Shown here: in pieces, positions 25,721 through 33,903 of the stretch
Position numbering within the stretch: the first letter of the stretch is position 1
Layout: each line of letters opens with the position of its first letter
Origin: Candidatus Flexifilum breve
GTDB lineage: Bacteria > Chloroflexota > Anaerolineae > Aggregatilineales > Phototrophicaceae
Reading direction: 5' to 3'
NCBI GenBank assembly: GCA_016717205.1
Contig: JADKGC010000006.1
Span: forward strand, 62,001 to 126,000
Length of the DNA stretch: 64,000 nucleotides
The notes under the pieces: generated by a model
The model's database searches: none
What the model was told of the DNA's origin: nothing
The model's input: only the letters and a program-made list of their open reading frames with translations
Program-made: the position numbers and the translations under genes

Positions 25721-27139
25721 TTATACGCGCGGCGAACTGCCTGTCAGCCGCGTAAACGTCTGATAGCCGATCCAGCGGAACGGTTCCGGCGGGAGCGGCG
25801 GATAGGTCTGCTGGTAGAAGGGCAGCCCGCGCCAACGCTGATCATCGCGCGAGTACAGGTCGGTGATGACTTCCCCGGCAATGTTCGCCAGCGTGACGCC
25901 ATGTCCGCAGTAGCCGATGGCAAAGTATACGTTGCGATTATCACCGCGCACGCCCATCAGCGCTTGGCGGTTCAGCGTGATGCCGAGTGTCCCTGTCCAG
26001 CGGTGCGTGATCGGCAGACTGCGCGAACCGGGCATGTAATTGGCCAGCGTCTCCTGCATTTTGGCGAAGGCGGGCTGCGCGGTGTGCGGCGTGCCGGGGT
26101 AGGCGGTGCGGTTGTTGAACAGGTAGGCGTAGGACTGATTGCTGCCGCCGCCAAACACGAGCCGTCCATCCGTGGTTAGGCTGCTGTATGAGATGCGGTC
26201 AAGGTCGTCGCTGAAGCCTGCCAGCGCCTTCCAGCCAATCTGTTCGCGCTGTTCCGGGGGCAGCGGCGCGGTTGCAAACACGTGCGAGTGCAGCGGAAAG
26301 AGCGCGTCCCGGAAGTAGCCGAGCTTGCCCGTGTATCCGTTGGTCGCCAGCATGATCGCTTTGGCTTTGATGCTGGCGTGCGGCGTGTGTACGGTGATCG
26401 TCGCGCCTTCGTCGATGCGCGTCACGGGCGTGCCTTCGTAGATTTCCACGCCGCGTTCGAGCAGTACCGGGCGCAGGCCGCGCACCAACTGCGCGCCGTT
26501 GATCTGCCCGGAATTCGGATCGTAGACCGCGCCATGCGCCCCATTGAGCTGCAAACGCGCGGCCAACTGCTGCCGATTCAGGTAGGCTTCGGGGATGCCG
26601 AGCGACTGTAAATATTCGACTTCTTCGTGGGCGGCTTCGGCGCGCTGGGAATCGGTCAGTACGGTCACCGTGCCGTCATAGCGCGCGCTGACCGGAAGGT
26701 TATGTCGTTCAATGATCTGGCGGATGGTCAAGATCCCAGTGTGCGTCATCTGGTAGATGCGCGCGGTCATTTCGGCACTGTAGCCGCTGGTCACGGCCAG
26801 CCAGTTGAGCAGCATGCCGCCATTGCGCCCGCTCGCGCCGTTCGCCAGCGATTTCGCCTCCAGCAGAAGCACGCGCTTTTCCGGGTAACGCTGACTGAAG
26901 TGGTAGGCAGTCGAGACGCCTGTGAAGCCGCCGCCAATGATCACCAGATCGGCGCTGGTGTCCTGCTGGAGCGCGGGCAGCGGTTGATAATCGGGCGTTT
27001 CTGCTGTCCACAGCGCCTGACTCTCGTCCACTTCCAGCTTCTCTTTGAAGATGTGCCCCGCCAGCGGCCACGTCAGCGCGGCGAGATTAGAGGCGGTCGT
27101 GAGGAAGCGGGTGGTCAGGTTGCGGGACGGAGTGCTCAT
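25721..27139 (-). CDS. FAD-dependent amine/amino-acid oxidoreductase (DAO family)
   Basis: A 472-residue flavoprotein. The Rossmann motif V-I-I-G-G-G-F-T-G-V-S-T-A-Y is near residue 50, and A-S-G-R-N-G-G-M-L-L, typical of the DAO / gamma-glutamylputrescine oxidase branch, follows about 40 residues later. A C-terminal G-Y-C-G-H-G-V-T-L-A closes the FAD site. ATG 27139 has GAGAG at 6 nt; the ATG at 27145 abuts that site. It is 17 bp from the sugar kinase and probably co-transcribed. Substrate unknown. Confidence 0.85.
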   Translation of the reverse strand: MSTPSRNLTTRFLTTASNLAALTWPLAGHIFKEKLEVDESQALWTAETPDYQPLPALQQDTSADLVIIGGGFTGVSTAYHFSQRYPEKRVLLLEAKSLANGASGRNGGMLLNWLAVTSGYSAEMTARIYQMTHTGILTIRQIIERHNLPVSARYDGTVTVLTDSQRAEAAHEEVEYLQSLGIPEAYLNRQQLAARLQLNGAHGAVYDPNSGQINGAQLVRGLRPVLLERGVEIYEGTPVTRIDEGATITVHTPHASIKAKAIMLATNGYTGKLGYFRDALFPLHSHVFATAPLPPEQREQIGWKALAGFSDDLDRISYSSLTTDGRLVFGGGSNQSYAYLFNNRTAYPGTPHTAQPAFAKMQETLANYMPGSRSLPITHRWTGTLGITLNRQALMGVRGDNRNVYFAIGYCGHGVTLANIAGEVITDLYSRDDQRWRGLPFYQQTYPPLPPEPFRWIGYQTFTRLTGSSPRV

Positions 27140-27342
27140 CGTCATCTCTCGATCAGGTCTGGTCAGCAGCGCAATACGATATCCACAAACTGGCCCGGGC
27201 GCTAGCGCTCAAGCATCCTTCAGGATCTAAACGTCGGAAACTCGATAGAATTCTTATAGACGTTGGATGCATCCGGCGGCGAACACGGCATAGTCACAGC
27301 GCAGAAACATATTACTGAATCCGCAGTTGAGGACATCGAACC

Positions 27343-27741
27343 ATGACGTCATATGTCTACTTTGAAGATGACCAGTTGAGCGGGGAGATCATGAGTCTCA
27401 CCCTGAATTTTCAACTGGGTATCACCGACCTGACGATCTGGAATGACAGTGTCGACTTCATGCCGCGCCTGCGCAGCCTCTGTGTGCAGCCCGAGGTGAT
27501 CTTTCTGGATATTCACATTGGCCCAACCGATGGCTTTGGTATTCTCAAGGGAATTCGTGCGGATACGGCCTTTGACTCGGCCAAAATTGTCGCGGTGACA
27601 GCGGGCGTCACGGGCGACGAGGTCGATCAACTGCAGATGGCGGGCTTTGATGGCGCGATTGGCAAGCCGATTGAGATCGCCACCTTTCCTGAGGTACTGG
27701 CGCGCATCATGCGCGGTGAGCGCGTGTGGCAGTGTATGTAA
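27343..27741 (+). CDS. stand-alone response-regulator receiver domain
   Basis: A 132-residue single REC domain without an output domain. The acidic pair is E-D-D near the N-terminus (residues 8-10), the phospho-acceptor Asp sits in V-I-F-L-D-I-H, the switch Thr in V-A-V-T-A-G, and the conserved Lys in A-I-G-K-P-I. The receiver core seems complete. No histidine kinase is adjacent. ATG 27343 follows TTGAGGA. It ends before a terminator shared with the convergent aldolase gene. Confidence 0.85.
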   Translation: MTSYVYFEDDQLSGEIMSLTLNFQLGITDLTIWNDSVDFMPRLRSLCVQPEVIFLDIHIGPTDGFGILKGIRADTAFDSAKIVAVTAGVTGDEVDQLQMAGFDGAIGKPIEIATFPEVLARIMRGERVWQCM

Positions 27742-27760
27742 GCCCCCGGACAAACAAAAA

Positions 27761-27793
27761 CTCTCCCCACGTTCAGGTTGAACGCGGGGAGAG
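27761..27793 (-). terminator. intrinsic terminator between REC gene and aldolase
   Basis: CTCTCCCC / GGGGAGAG and CGTTCA / TGAACG pair around one mismatch, giving a 15-bp stem with a 3-nt loop. On the minus strand it is followed by TTTTTGTTTG, a good U-run for the aldolase gene; it also sits 20 bp past the plus-strand REC gene. Confidence 0.9.
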
Positions 27794-27811
27794 CTATCCC
27801 TTCCACCGCCC

Positions 27812-28912
27812 TTACGCGATGGTCACCTCAGCACACAGATAGACATCCTGAATCGCATTGAGCAGATCGACGCCTTCGGCCAGCGGGCGCTGAAACGCTT
27901 TGCGTCCGCTGATCAGACCCATGCCGCCCGCCCGTTTGTTGATGACTGCCGTCTTGACCGCGTCGGCGAGGTCGTTCTTGCCGCTCGCGCCGCCCGAATT
28001 GATTAGTCCCGCGCGCCCCATGTAGCAGTTCGCCACCTGATAGCGCGTCAGGTCAATGGGGTGATCGCTGGTCAACTGGCTGTAGATGCGTTCGTCCAGC
28101 TTGCCATAGCTGGAGCCGCCCGCGTTGATCGCTTTATAGCCGCCGTTCGATTCCGGCTGTTTCTGCTTGATGATATCGGCCTCAATCGTCACGCCCAGGT
28201 GATTCGCCTGCCCGGTCAGGTCGGCGGAGGCTTCATAGTTGACGCCATTCACCTTGAAGCCGGGGTTGCGCAGATAGCACCAGAGCACGGTCGCCATACC
28301 GAGTTCGTGGGCGTGGACGAACGCCTCCGCTACTTCGACGATCTGGCGTGTGCTTTCCGGTGAGCCGAAATACACAGTCGCGCCGACGGCGACCGCCCCG
28401 AGATTCCACGCCTCTTTGACGGTGCCAAACATAACCTGATCATAGCGATTCGGGTAAGTCAGCAGCTCGTTGTGGTTGATTTTGACGATGAACGGAATTT
28501 TGTGCGCGTACTTGCGCGCGACCGCGCCGAGCACGCCGAAGGTCGAGGCGACCGCATTGCAGCCACCCTCAATGGCCAGTTCGACGATATGCCCCGGGTC
28601 GAAGTAATCGGGATTTTTGGCGAACGAAGCGCCCGCCGAATGTTCAATCCCCTGATCGATGGGCAGAATCGACACGTAGCCCGTGCCGCCGAGCCGACCG
28701 TGCGCGTGCAGTTGTTCAAGGCTGCGCAGCGCCTGCGGATTACGATCCGAGAGACCCCAGACTTCGCTGACACAGTCCGGGCCGGGCAGATAGAGACGGG
28801 TTTGGTCGATGGTAGTGCAGCGATGGGTGAGCAGCAAGTCGGCTTCATCACCGAGAAGTTCGGCGATCCGGTCGATAGACGGACTCCGAGTCGGGGTAGG
28901 GTGTAAGGTCAT
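27812..28912 (-). CDS. fbaB: class I fructose-bisphosphate aldolase (DhnA/FbaB family)
   Basis: A 366-residue cytoplasmic enzyme that interconverts fructose-1,6-bisphosphate with two triose phosphates through a lysine Schiff base. Conserved blocks include I-L-P-I-D-Q-G-I-E-H-S, I-V-K-I-N-H-N, the S-G-G-A-S-G-K phosphate loop and G-L-I-S-G-R-K-A-F-Q near the C-terminus. ATG 28912 has a GAGGA site. The 41 codons in frame upstream look non-coding. It diverges from the PFK cluster, so consecutive glycolytic steps are encoded side by side. Confidence 0.93.
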   Translation of the reverse strand: MTLHPTPTRSPSIDRIAELLGDEADLLLTHRCTTIDQTRLYLPGPDCVSEVWGLSDRNPQALRSLEQLHAHGRLGGTGYVSILPIDQGIEHSAGASFAKNPDYFDPGHIVELAIEGGCNAVASTFGVLGAVARKYAHKIPFIVKINHNELLTYPNRYDQVMFGTVKEAWNLGAVAVGATVYFGSPESTRQIVEVAEAFVHAHELGMATVLWCYLRNPGFKVNGVNYEASADLTGQANHLGVTIEADIIKQKQPESNGGYKAINAGGSSYGKLDERIYSQLTSDHPIDLTRYQVANCYMGRAGLINSGGASGKNDLADAVKTAVINKRAGGMGLISGRKAFQRPLAEGVDLLNAIQDVYLCAEVTIA

Positions 28913-29121
28913 GGCAATATCCTCAAGAATAATATTTAGCCGTACTGTAATGATTATACACCGCATTACAGCCCGTGATTCAGCCCGGTGTAAACGTGTG
29001 ACAAACATCACCGCGTGGTAAGTGCACTTCTTCATGACTTACGGGTCAAGCCGCGTTAAGACCCCCGTCCGCGAGTAAAATAACGAAAACGATAAATACT
29101 TAAAACGTTAGGAGCATGGCC

Positions 29122-30271
29122 ATGCGAATTGCAGTATTAACGGGCGGCGGTGATGTTCCCGGGATTGAATCCCGCTATCAAAGCCATCGTAAATCGGGCG
29201 ATAGACAATGGTTACGACGTTTTGGGAATTCGGCGCGGTTGGCGTGGATTGGTGCAAATCAATCCGGATGACGACAGCACGCGAAATTGGGTGTTACCAC
29301 TGACGAAAGAGACTGTGCGCCGTGTTGATCGCAGCGGCGGCACATTCCTGCATACATCGCGGACGAACCCTGCGAACATGAAACCGGATGAAATCCCTGC
29401 TTTTGCCAACGTGCCGCTGAAACCGGAGGCGAAGACCCACGATATCACGCCGCACATTCTGCGTGTGATCGAGACGTTGGGGATCGACTGCCTGATTCCG
29501 ATTGGCGGTGATGATACGCTCAGCTATGGCGAACGACTGGCGCGCGAAGGCGTCCGCGTGATCGCCATCCCGAAGACGATGGATAACGACGTTTACGGGA
29601 CGGATTACTGCATCGGTTTTTCGACGGCGGTGACCCGCAGCGTGGAATTCATCCATGCGCTGCGCACCTCCGCCGGGTCGCACGAGCGCATCGCGGTGAT
29701 TGAGTTGTTCGGGCGCAATTCCGGCGAAACGTCGCTGATTGCGGCGTATCTGGCGGGCGTGGATCGCGCGCTGATTTCGGAAGTGCCGTTTGACATCCAC
29801 AAGCTCGCCAAGCTGGTGCTGGAAGATAAGGCCAGCAACCCGAGTAACTACGCCATGATCACCGTGTCGGAAGGGGCTCATCCGCTGGAGGGGCAGGTGA
29901 TCGAAGGCGGCAAGGAAGATGCCTTCGGTCATCGCAAGCTGGGCGGCGTCGGGCAGGCGGTCGGCGACGCGCTTAAGGAGCTGACCGGGCAGAACATTAT
30001 CTACCAGCAGCTCGCTTACTTGATGCGCAGCGGCGCACCGGACTCGCTCGACCTGATGGTCGCGGCGAACTTCGCGCACGTAGCGCTGAGCCTCATTGAG
30101 CGCGGCGAAAGTGGGCGTTTGGTGTGCTTGCAGCGCGGCGTGTACAGTGATGTCCCGCTTTCGACGGTGGCGCAGGGAAAGAAACGCGTCAACGTCCCAG
30201 AGTTGTACGATACGGATTGCTATCGTCCGCGTGTGCGTCATGTGCTGGGGATGCCCATGTTCCTGACGTGA
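29122..30271 (+). CDS. 6-phosphofructokinase, PPi-type signature; 1-nt frameshift near start
   Basis: PFK of 382 residues if one extra base is removed from the GGG run at 29161-29163. The natural start is ATG 29122 (AGGAG at 29110): M-R-I-A-V-L-T-G-G-G-D-V-P-G, after which the frame must shift to read L-N-P-A-I-K-A. Active-site motifs are G-G-D-D-T (128-132) and K-T-M-D-N-D (151-156). In the family, Asp after G-G-D and Lys three residues before the catalytic Asp mark pyrophosphate rather than ATP use; ATP enzymes have Gly at both. A PPi-dependent enzyme is therefore likely. Whether the frameshift is real or a read error is unresolved. Confidence 0.85.
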
Positions 30272-30309
30272 AGTCGGGACACGACAGATCTATCAAGCTG
30301 AGCATAAGC

Positions 30310-30341
30310 TGACGGCGCGGTGTCCGCGCCGTCAGCGTTTT
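30310..30341 (+). terminator. intrinsic terminator after first PFK
   Basis: TGACGGCGCGG and CCGCGCCGTCA form an 11-bp stem with a TGT loop, followed by GCGTTTT. It separates the first PFK gene from the degenerate second one. Confidence 0.85.
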
Positions 30342-30361
30342 GCCCGAGGAGTTGATCGGCT

Positions 30362-31336
30362 ATGAACCAGCGACTAGCAATTGTGACTGGTGACGACCCC
30401 GCGCCGGGGATGAACGCGGCGCTGCGCAGCGTAACCCGCCGCGCGTTGGAACTGGGCTGGCAGGTGATCGGTATTTGTGACACGGATGGCGACTTGCTGC
30501 CAGAAGATTGTATCCCGCTGACCGCGCGCACCGTCGACGGCATCAGTCCGCGCGGCGGCAGCCTGTTAGGGTGCATGGATACCCGCCAGATTTTGACGGA
30601 CGCGGGGCATGAAAATCGCCCACCGTTACTTCACCGAGGTTCGCGTCGATGCGCTGATCTTCATTGGCGGGCGGGAGACACAGGCGGCGGCGCAGGCGTT
30701 CGCGCAGAGCGGGCTGCCCGTCAACGGTATCGCCGCATCGGTTGAAAATGATGTCGCCGGTCTAGAAATGATCATCGGCACGGACAGCGCGCTCAATATC
30801 GCGCTCGACAAAATCGACTATCTGCGGTCCACGCCGACGGGGCATCTGCTGCATCTGATCGAAGTGGCCGGGCGCAGTTCCGGCTATCTGGCGCTCATGT
30901 CGGCGGTGGTCGGCGGCGCGGCGGCGGTCATCCTGCCCGAGACCGATGGCGAACTCGTGCGCAATGTCGCCAACGTGGCCGCGCTGACCGAGTCCGGTGA
31001 TCCGATCATCGTGGCGGCGGAAGCCACCGATGCCAACCGGTGCGCGCCTAGGTCCTGACGCACGATCAGGAGCGCAAGCTGCAAGGCCATCAGATGGCGC
31101 ATGCGCAGCGTCACGCCGCCCCGAGCGCGTATGATCGCCTGCTGGCTACCCGCTTAGGCGCGCAGGCCGTCGACGCGTTGGTCCGCGGCGAATCCGGCGT
31201 CGTTTTTGGTTTTACTCACGGAGCTATTCATGCAGTCCCGTTTGCCGAGGTGGTCGGCCAAGCCAAACCGCTCGACGACGATCTGCTCCATCTCGCGGCT
31301 CTCCATACGGTCAGCGCCGCGCTGCACGAACACTGA
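30362..31336 (+). pseudogene. degenerate PFK-like gene with two compensating frameshifts
   Basis: 325 codons overall, near the usual PFK length, but read in three segments. An extra base in the GGGG run at 30604-30607 and a missing base near 31041-31052 restore the original frame. The start has GAGGAG upstream and reads L-A-I-V-T-G-D-D-P-A-P-G-M-N-A. Catalytic motifs are lost: G-G-D-G-S is replaced by G-G-R-E-T, and T-I-D-N-D by S-V-E-N-D, so Asp127 has become Glu. The ending P-S-A-Y-D-R-L-L-A-T-R-L-G is still PFK-like. It may be a decaying paralogue, or a pseudoenzyme if the indels are sequencing errors. Confidence 0.8.
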
Positions 31337-31362
31337 TACAGGCATTGGAGGAACATCCCACT

Positions 31363-33600
31363 ATGAATAAACGGCTGGCGGTAATGACGAGCGGCGGTGA
31401 TGCGCCGGGAATGAATGCCGCGATTCGCTCAATTGTGCGCATCGCACTGAATCGCGGCGTGGATGTCTATGCGATCTACGAAGGTTATCAGGGCTTGATC
31501 AACGGGGCAGACTTCATCCGCAAGCTGTCGTGGGATGCGGTTGGCGGTATCCTGCACCGGGGCGGTACGATCATCGGCACGGCGCGCTGCGATGCGTTTC
31601 GCACGCACGAAGGGCGCCGGATCGCAGCGCTCAACCTACTCAAGCACGAGATCGATAACCTGATCATCATCGGCGGGGATGGCAGCCTGACCGGGGCGGA
31701 TGTATTCCGCCGCGAGTGGGGCACGCTGCTTGAAGAGTTGGTCACTGCGGGTGAAATCACGCGTGAAGTCGCCGACCAGCATACACACCTAACGATCATC
31801 GGCCTCGTGGGGTCGATTGACAATGACATGTACGGCACCGACATGACGATCGGCGCGGATACCGCGCTGCACCGCATCACCGAAGCGGTCGATGCGATCA
31901 GCAGCACGGCGGCCAGCCATCAGCGCACGTTCGTCGTCGAGGTGATGGGGCGCAACTGCGGTTACCTCGCCTTGATGGGCGGCATCGCGACTGGAGCGGA
32001 TTACGTGCTCATTCCCGAGAATCCGCCGGATGCCGATGTCTGGGAAGACAAGATGTGTGCCGACCTCAAAGCAGGACGCGAGGCGGGGCGGCGTGACAGC
32101 ATCGTGATCATCGCCGAAGGCGCGCAGGACTGCAACGGCAAGCCCATCGACAGCGCGCATGTCAAGAAGGTGCTGCAAGAGAAATTCAATGAAGATGTGC
32201 GGATCACCGTGCTCGGTCACGTGCAGCGCGGCGGGACGCCGACCGCATTTGACCGCAACCTCGGTACGCGCATGGGCGCGGCGGCGGTCGATGCCGTGCT
32301 CAACGCCACGCCTGAAACCGAGCCGCAGTTGATCGGTCTGCGCAATAATCGCATTGTGCAAGCGCCGCTCATGAAGTGCGTGGAGCAGACGCGCGCGGTG
32401 GCGGCGGCCATTGCCGCGCACGACTACGAAAAGGCGATGGAACTGCGCGGCACGAGCTTCAAGCAGACGTACAACACACTGCAAGTGCTGCTGCGCGCCC
32501 TGCCACATCCGCCGCAGCCCGGCCAGAAGCGTCTGCGCATCGCCGTGATGAACTCCGGCGCGCCCGCCTCCGGCATGAACACCGCCATCCGCGCGGCGGT
32601 GCGCAGCGGGCTGGATCAAGGGCACATCATGCTCGGCGTGACCAACGGTTTTCAGGGTTTGATCGACGGTACGGTGCGCGAAATGGACTGGATGAGCGTC
32701 AATGGCTGGGCGTCGGTTGGCGGCTCGGAATTGGGCGCGAATCGTACTGTTCCCAGCGGCCGTGACTTCTATCACATCGCCCGCACGATCGAGAAGTATG
32801 ACATTCAGGCGCTGCTGATCATCGGCGGGTGGTCGGCGTATCAGGGCGCGTACCAACTGCACCGAGAAGTCGACAACTTCCCGGCGTTCAATATGCCGAC
32901 GATCTGCCTGCCCGCGTCGATCAATAACAACCTGCCCGGTTCGGATCTCAGCATCGGCGCGGATACTGCGCTCAACAATATCGTCTGGGCGGTGGATCGC
33001 ATCAAGCAGTCGGCGATTGCGCAGCGCCGCTGCTTTGTGGTCGAAGTGATGGGGCGTAACTGCGGTTATCTGGCGCTGATGAGCGGGCTGGCGACGGGCG
33101 CGGAGCGCGTCTATCTCCCCGAAGAAGGCATCACGCTCAGGGATCTGCAGACGGATCTGGATCAACTGCGGTACGGCTTCCGGAATGGGAAACGGCTCGG
33201 CCTCATGATCCGCAACGAGAATGCTAATCCAATCTATACGTCGCAGTTCATGGCGTCATTGTTCGAGCAGGAAGGCGGCGAGCTGTTTGACGTGCGCCAA
33301 ACCATCCTCGGGCATGTGCAGCAGGGTGGAGATCCATCCCCGTTTGATCGGATTCATGCGACGCGCCTCGCCGTGCGCTGCATCGGCTATCTGATTGAGC
33401 AGGCGCAGAGTGACACGCCGACGAGCGCCTTCATCGGCATCGAGGCGGGCGAAACGCGCATCCACAACATCGAAGACATGGCGCGCATGGTCGACCAGAC
33501 GCATCAGCGCCCGCGCCGCCAATGGTGGCTCGATCTGCGCCCGATTGCGCAGGTATTGGCGCAGCCAGAACCCCAGAAGTCCGCCAACGGGAACCCCTAA
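31363..33600 (+). CDS. fused two-domain 6-phosphofructokinase, eukaryote-type architecture
   Basis: One 745-residue polypeptide made of two PFK halves. The N-half (1-385) has a complete ATP-type active site: G-G-D-G-S (104-108) and G-S-I-D-N-D (150-155, catalytic Asp153), followed by Y-G-T-D-M-T-I-G-A-D-T-A-L. After a linker (P-H-P-P-Q-P-G-Q-K) the C-half (390-735) begins A-V-M-N-S-G-A-P-A-S-G-M-N; there G-G-D-G-S is G-G-W-S-A (488-492) and the catalytic motif is S-I-N-N-N (519-523), so it is probably non-catalytic and regulatory. Animal and fungal PFK have exactly this plan, and the C-half block L-P-G-S-D-L-S-I-G-A-D-T-A-L and the ending Q-W-W-L-D-L-R-P-I resemble vertebrate PFK as I remember it. 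ATG 31363 follows GGAGGA. Confidence 0.93.
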   Translation: MNKRLAVMTSGGDAPGMNAAIRSIVRIALNRGVDVYAIYEGYQGLINGADFIRKLSWDAVGGILHRGGTIIGTARCDAFRTHEGRRIAALNLLKHEIDNLIIIGGDGSLTGADVFRREWGTLLEELVTAGEITREVADQHTHLTIIGLVGSIDNDMYGTDMTIGADTALHRITEAVDAISSTAASHQRTFVVEVMGRNCGYLALMGGIATGADYVLIPENPPDADVWEDKMCADLKAGREAGRRDSIVIIAEGAQDCNGKPIDSAHVKKVLQEKFNEDVRITVLGHVQRGGTPTAFDRNLGTRMGAAAVDAVLNATPETEPQLIGLRNNRIVQAPLMKCVEQTRAVAAAIAAHDYEKAMELRGTSFKQTYNTLQVLLRALPHPPQPGQKRLRIAVMNSGAPASGMNTAIRAAVRSGLDQGHIMLGVTNGFQGLIDGTVREMDWMSVNGWASVGGSELGANRTVPSGRDFYHIARTIEKYDIQALLIIGGWSAYQGAYQLHREVDNFPAFNMPTICLPASINNNLPGSDLSIGADTALNNIVWAVDRIKQSAIAQRRCFVVEVMGRNCGYLALMSGLATGAERVYLPEEGITLRDLQTDLDQLRYGFRNGKRLGLMIRNENANPIYTSQFMASLFEQEGGELFDVRQTILGHVQQGGDPSPFDRIHATRLAVRCIGYLIEQAQSDTPTSAFIGIEAGETRIHNIEDMARMVDQTHQRPRRQWWLDLRPIAQVLAQPEPQKSANGNP

Positions 33601-33903
33601 CCCGAACGGTAAGCGGCGTGGGGTCTAGCCCACGTCCGCAGGCGCACGGTGCGACCACTATGGTGGTCGCACCGTGCGCCTTGGCACAGGGATTGATACG
33701 CCCCTCGGTTTCACGCCATCAAGCACCAGCAACTATGACTTCCTCACGAACAGTAACCCACTTGGAATGTTGAGAGTGTCGTAGCCTAGGCGTAGCCCTT
33801 ACGGTGCATTCGCATTGGGACCGCGTACGGCAACCGAACTGCTGCCTCTTTAGACTGATATGGAAGTTACATGCCGCTTTTTCACACGACCGGGAGCCTC
33901 AGC
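33601..33903. other. 303-bp intergenic spacer
   Basis: No convincing gene. It contains the long palindrome at 33641-33680; the rest shows no feature I can name. A weak GGGAG ribosome site for the next gene is at the right end. Confidence 0.6.
33641..33680. repeat. long perfect palindrome after fused PFK
   Basis: Two perfect 18-bp arms (GGCGCACGGTGCGACCAC and its complement) flank a TATG centre, 40 bp past the fused PFK stop. GCGCACGG also occurs in the GTAGGGGC-type element at 39881, so it may be a relative. No U-run follows, so a simple terminator is less likely than a REP-like element. Confidence 0.8.

Noticed and set aside
31789..33165. 458-residue minus-strand frame
   Set aside because: Antisense of the fused PFK gene.
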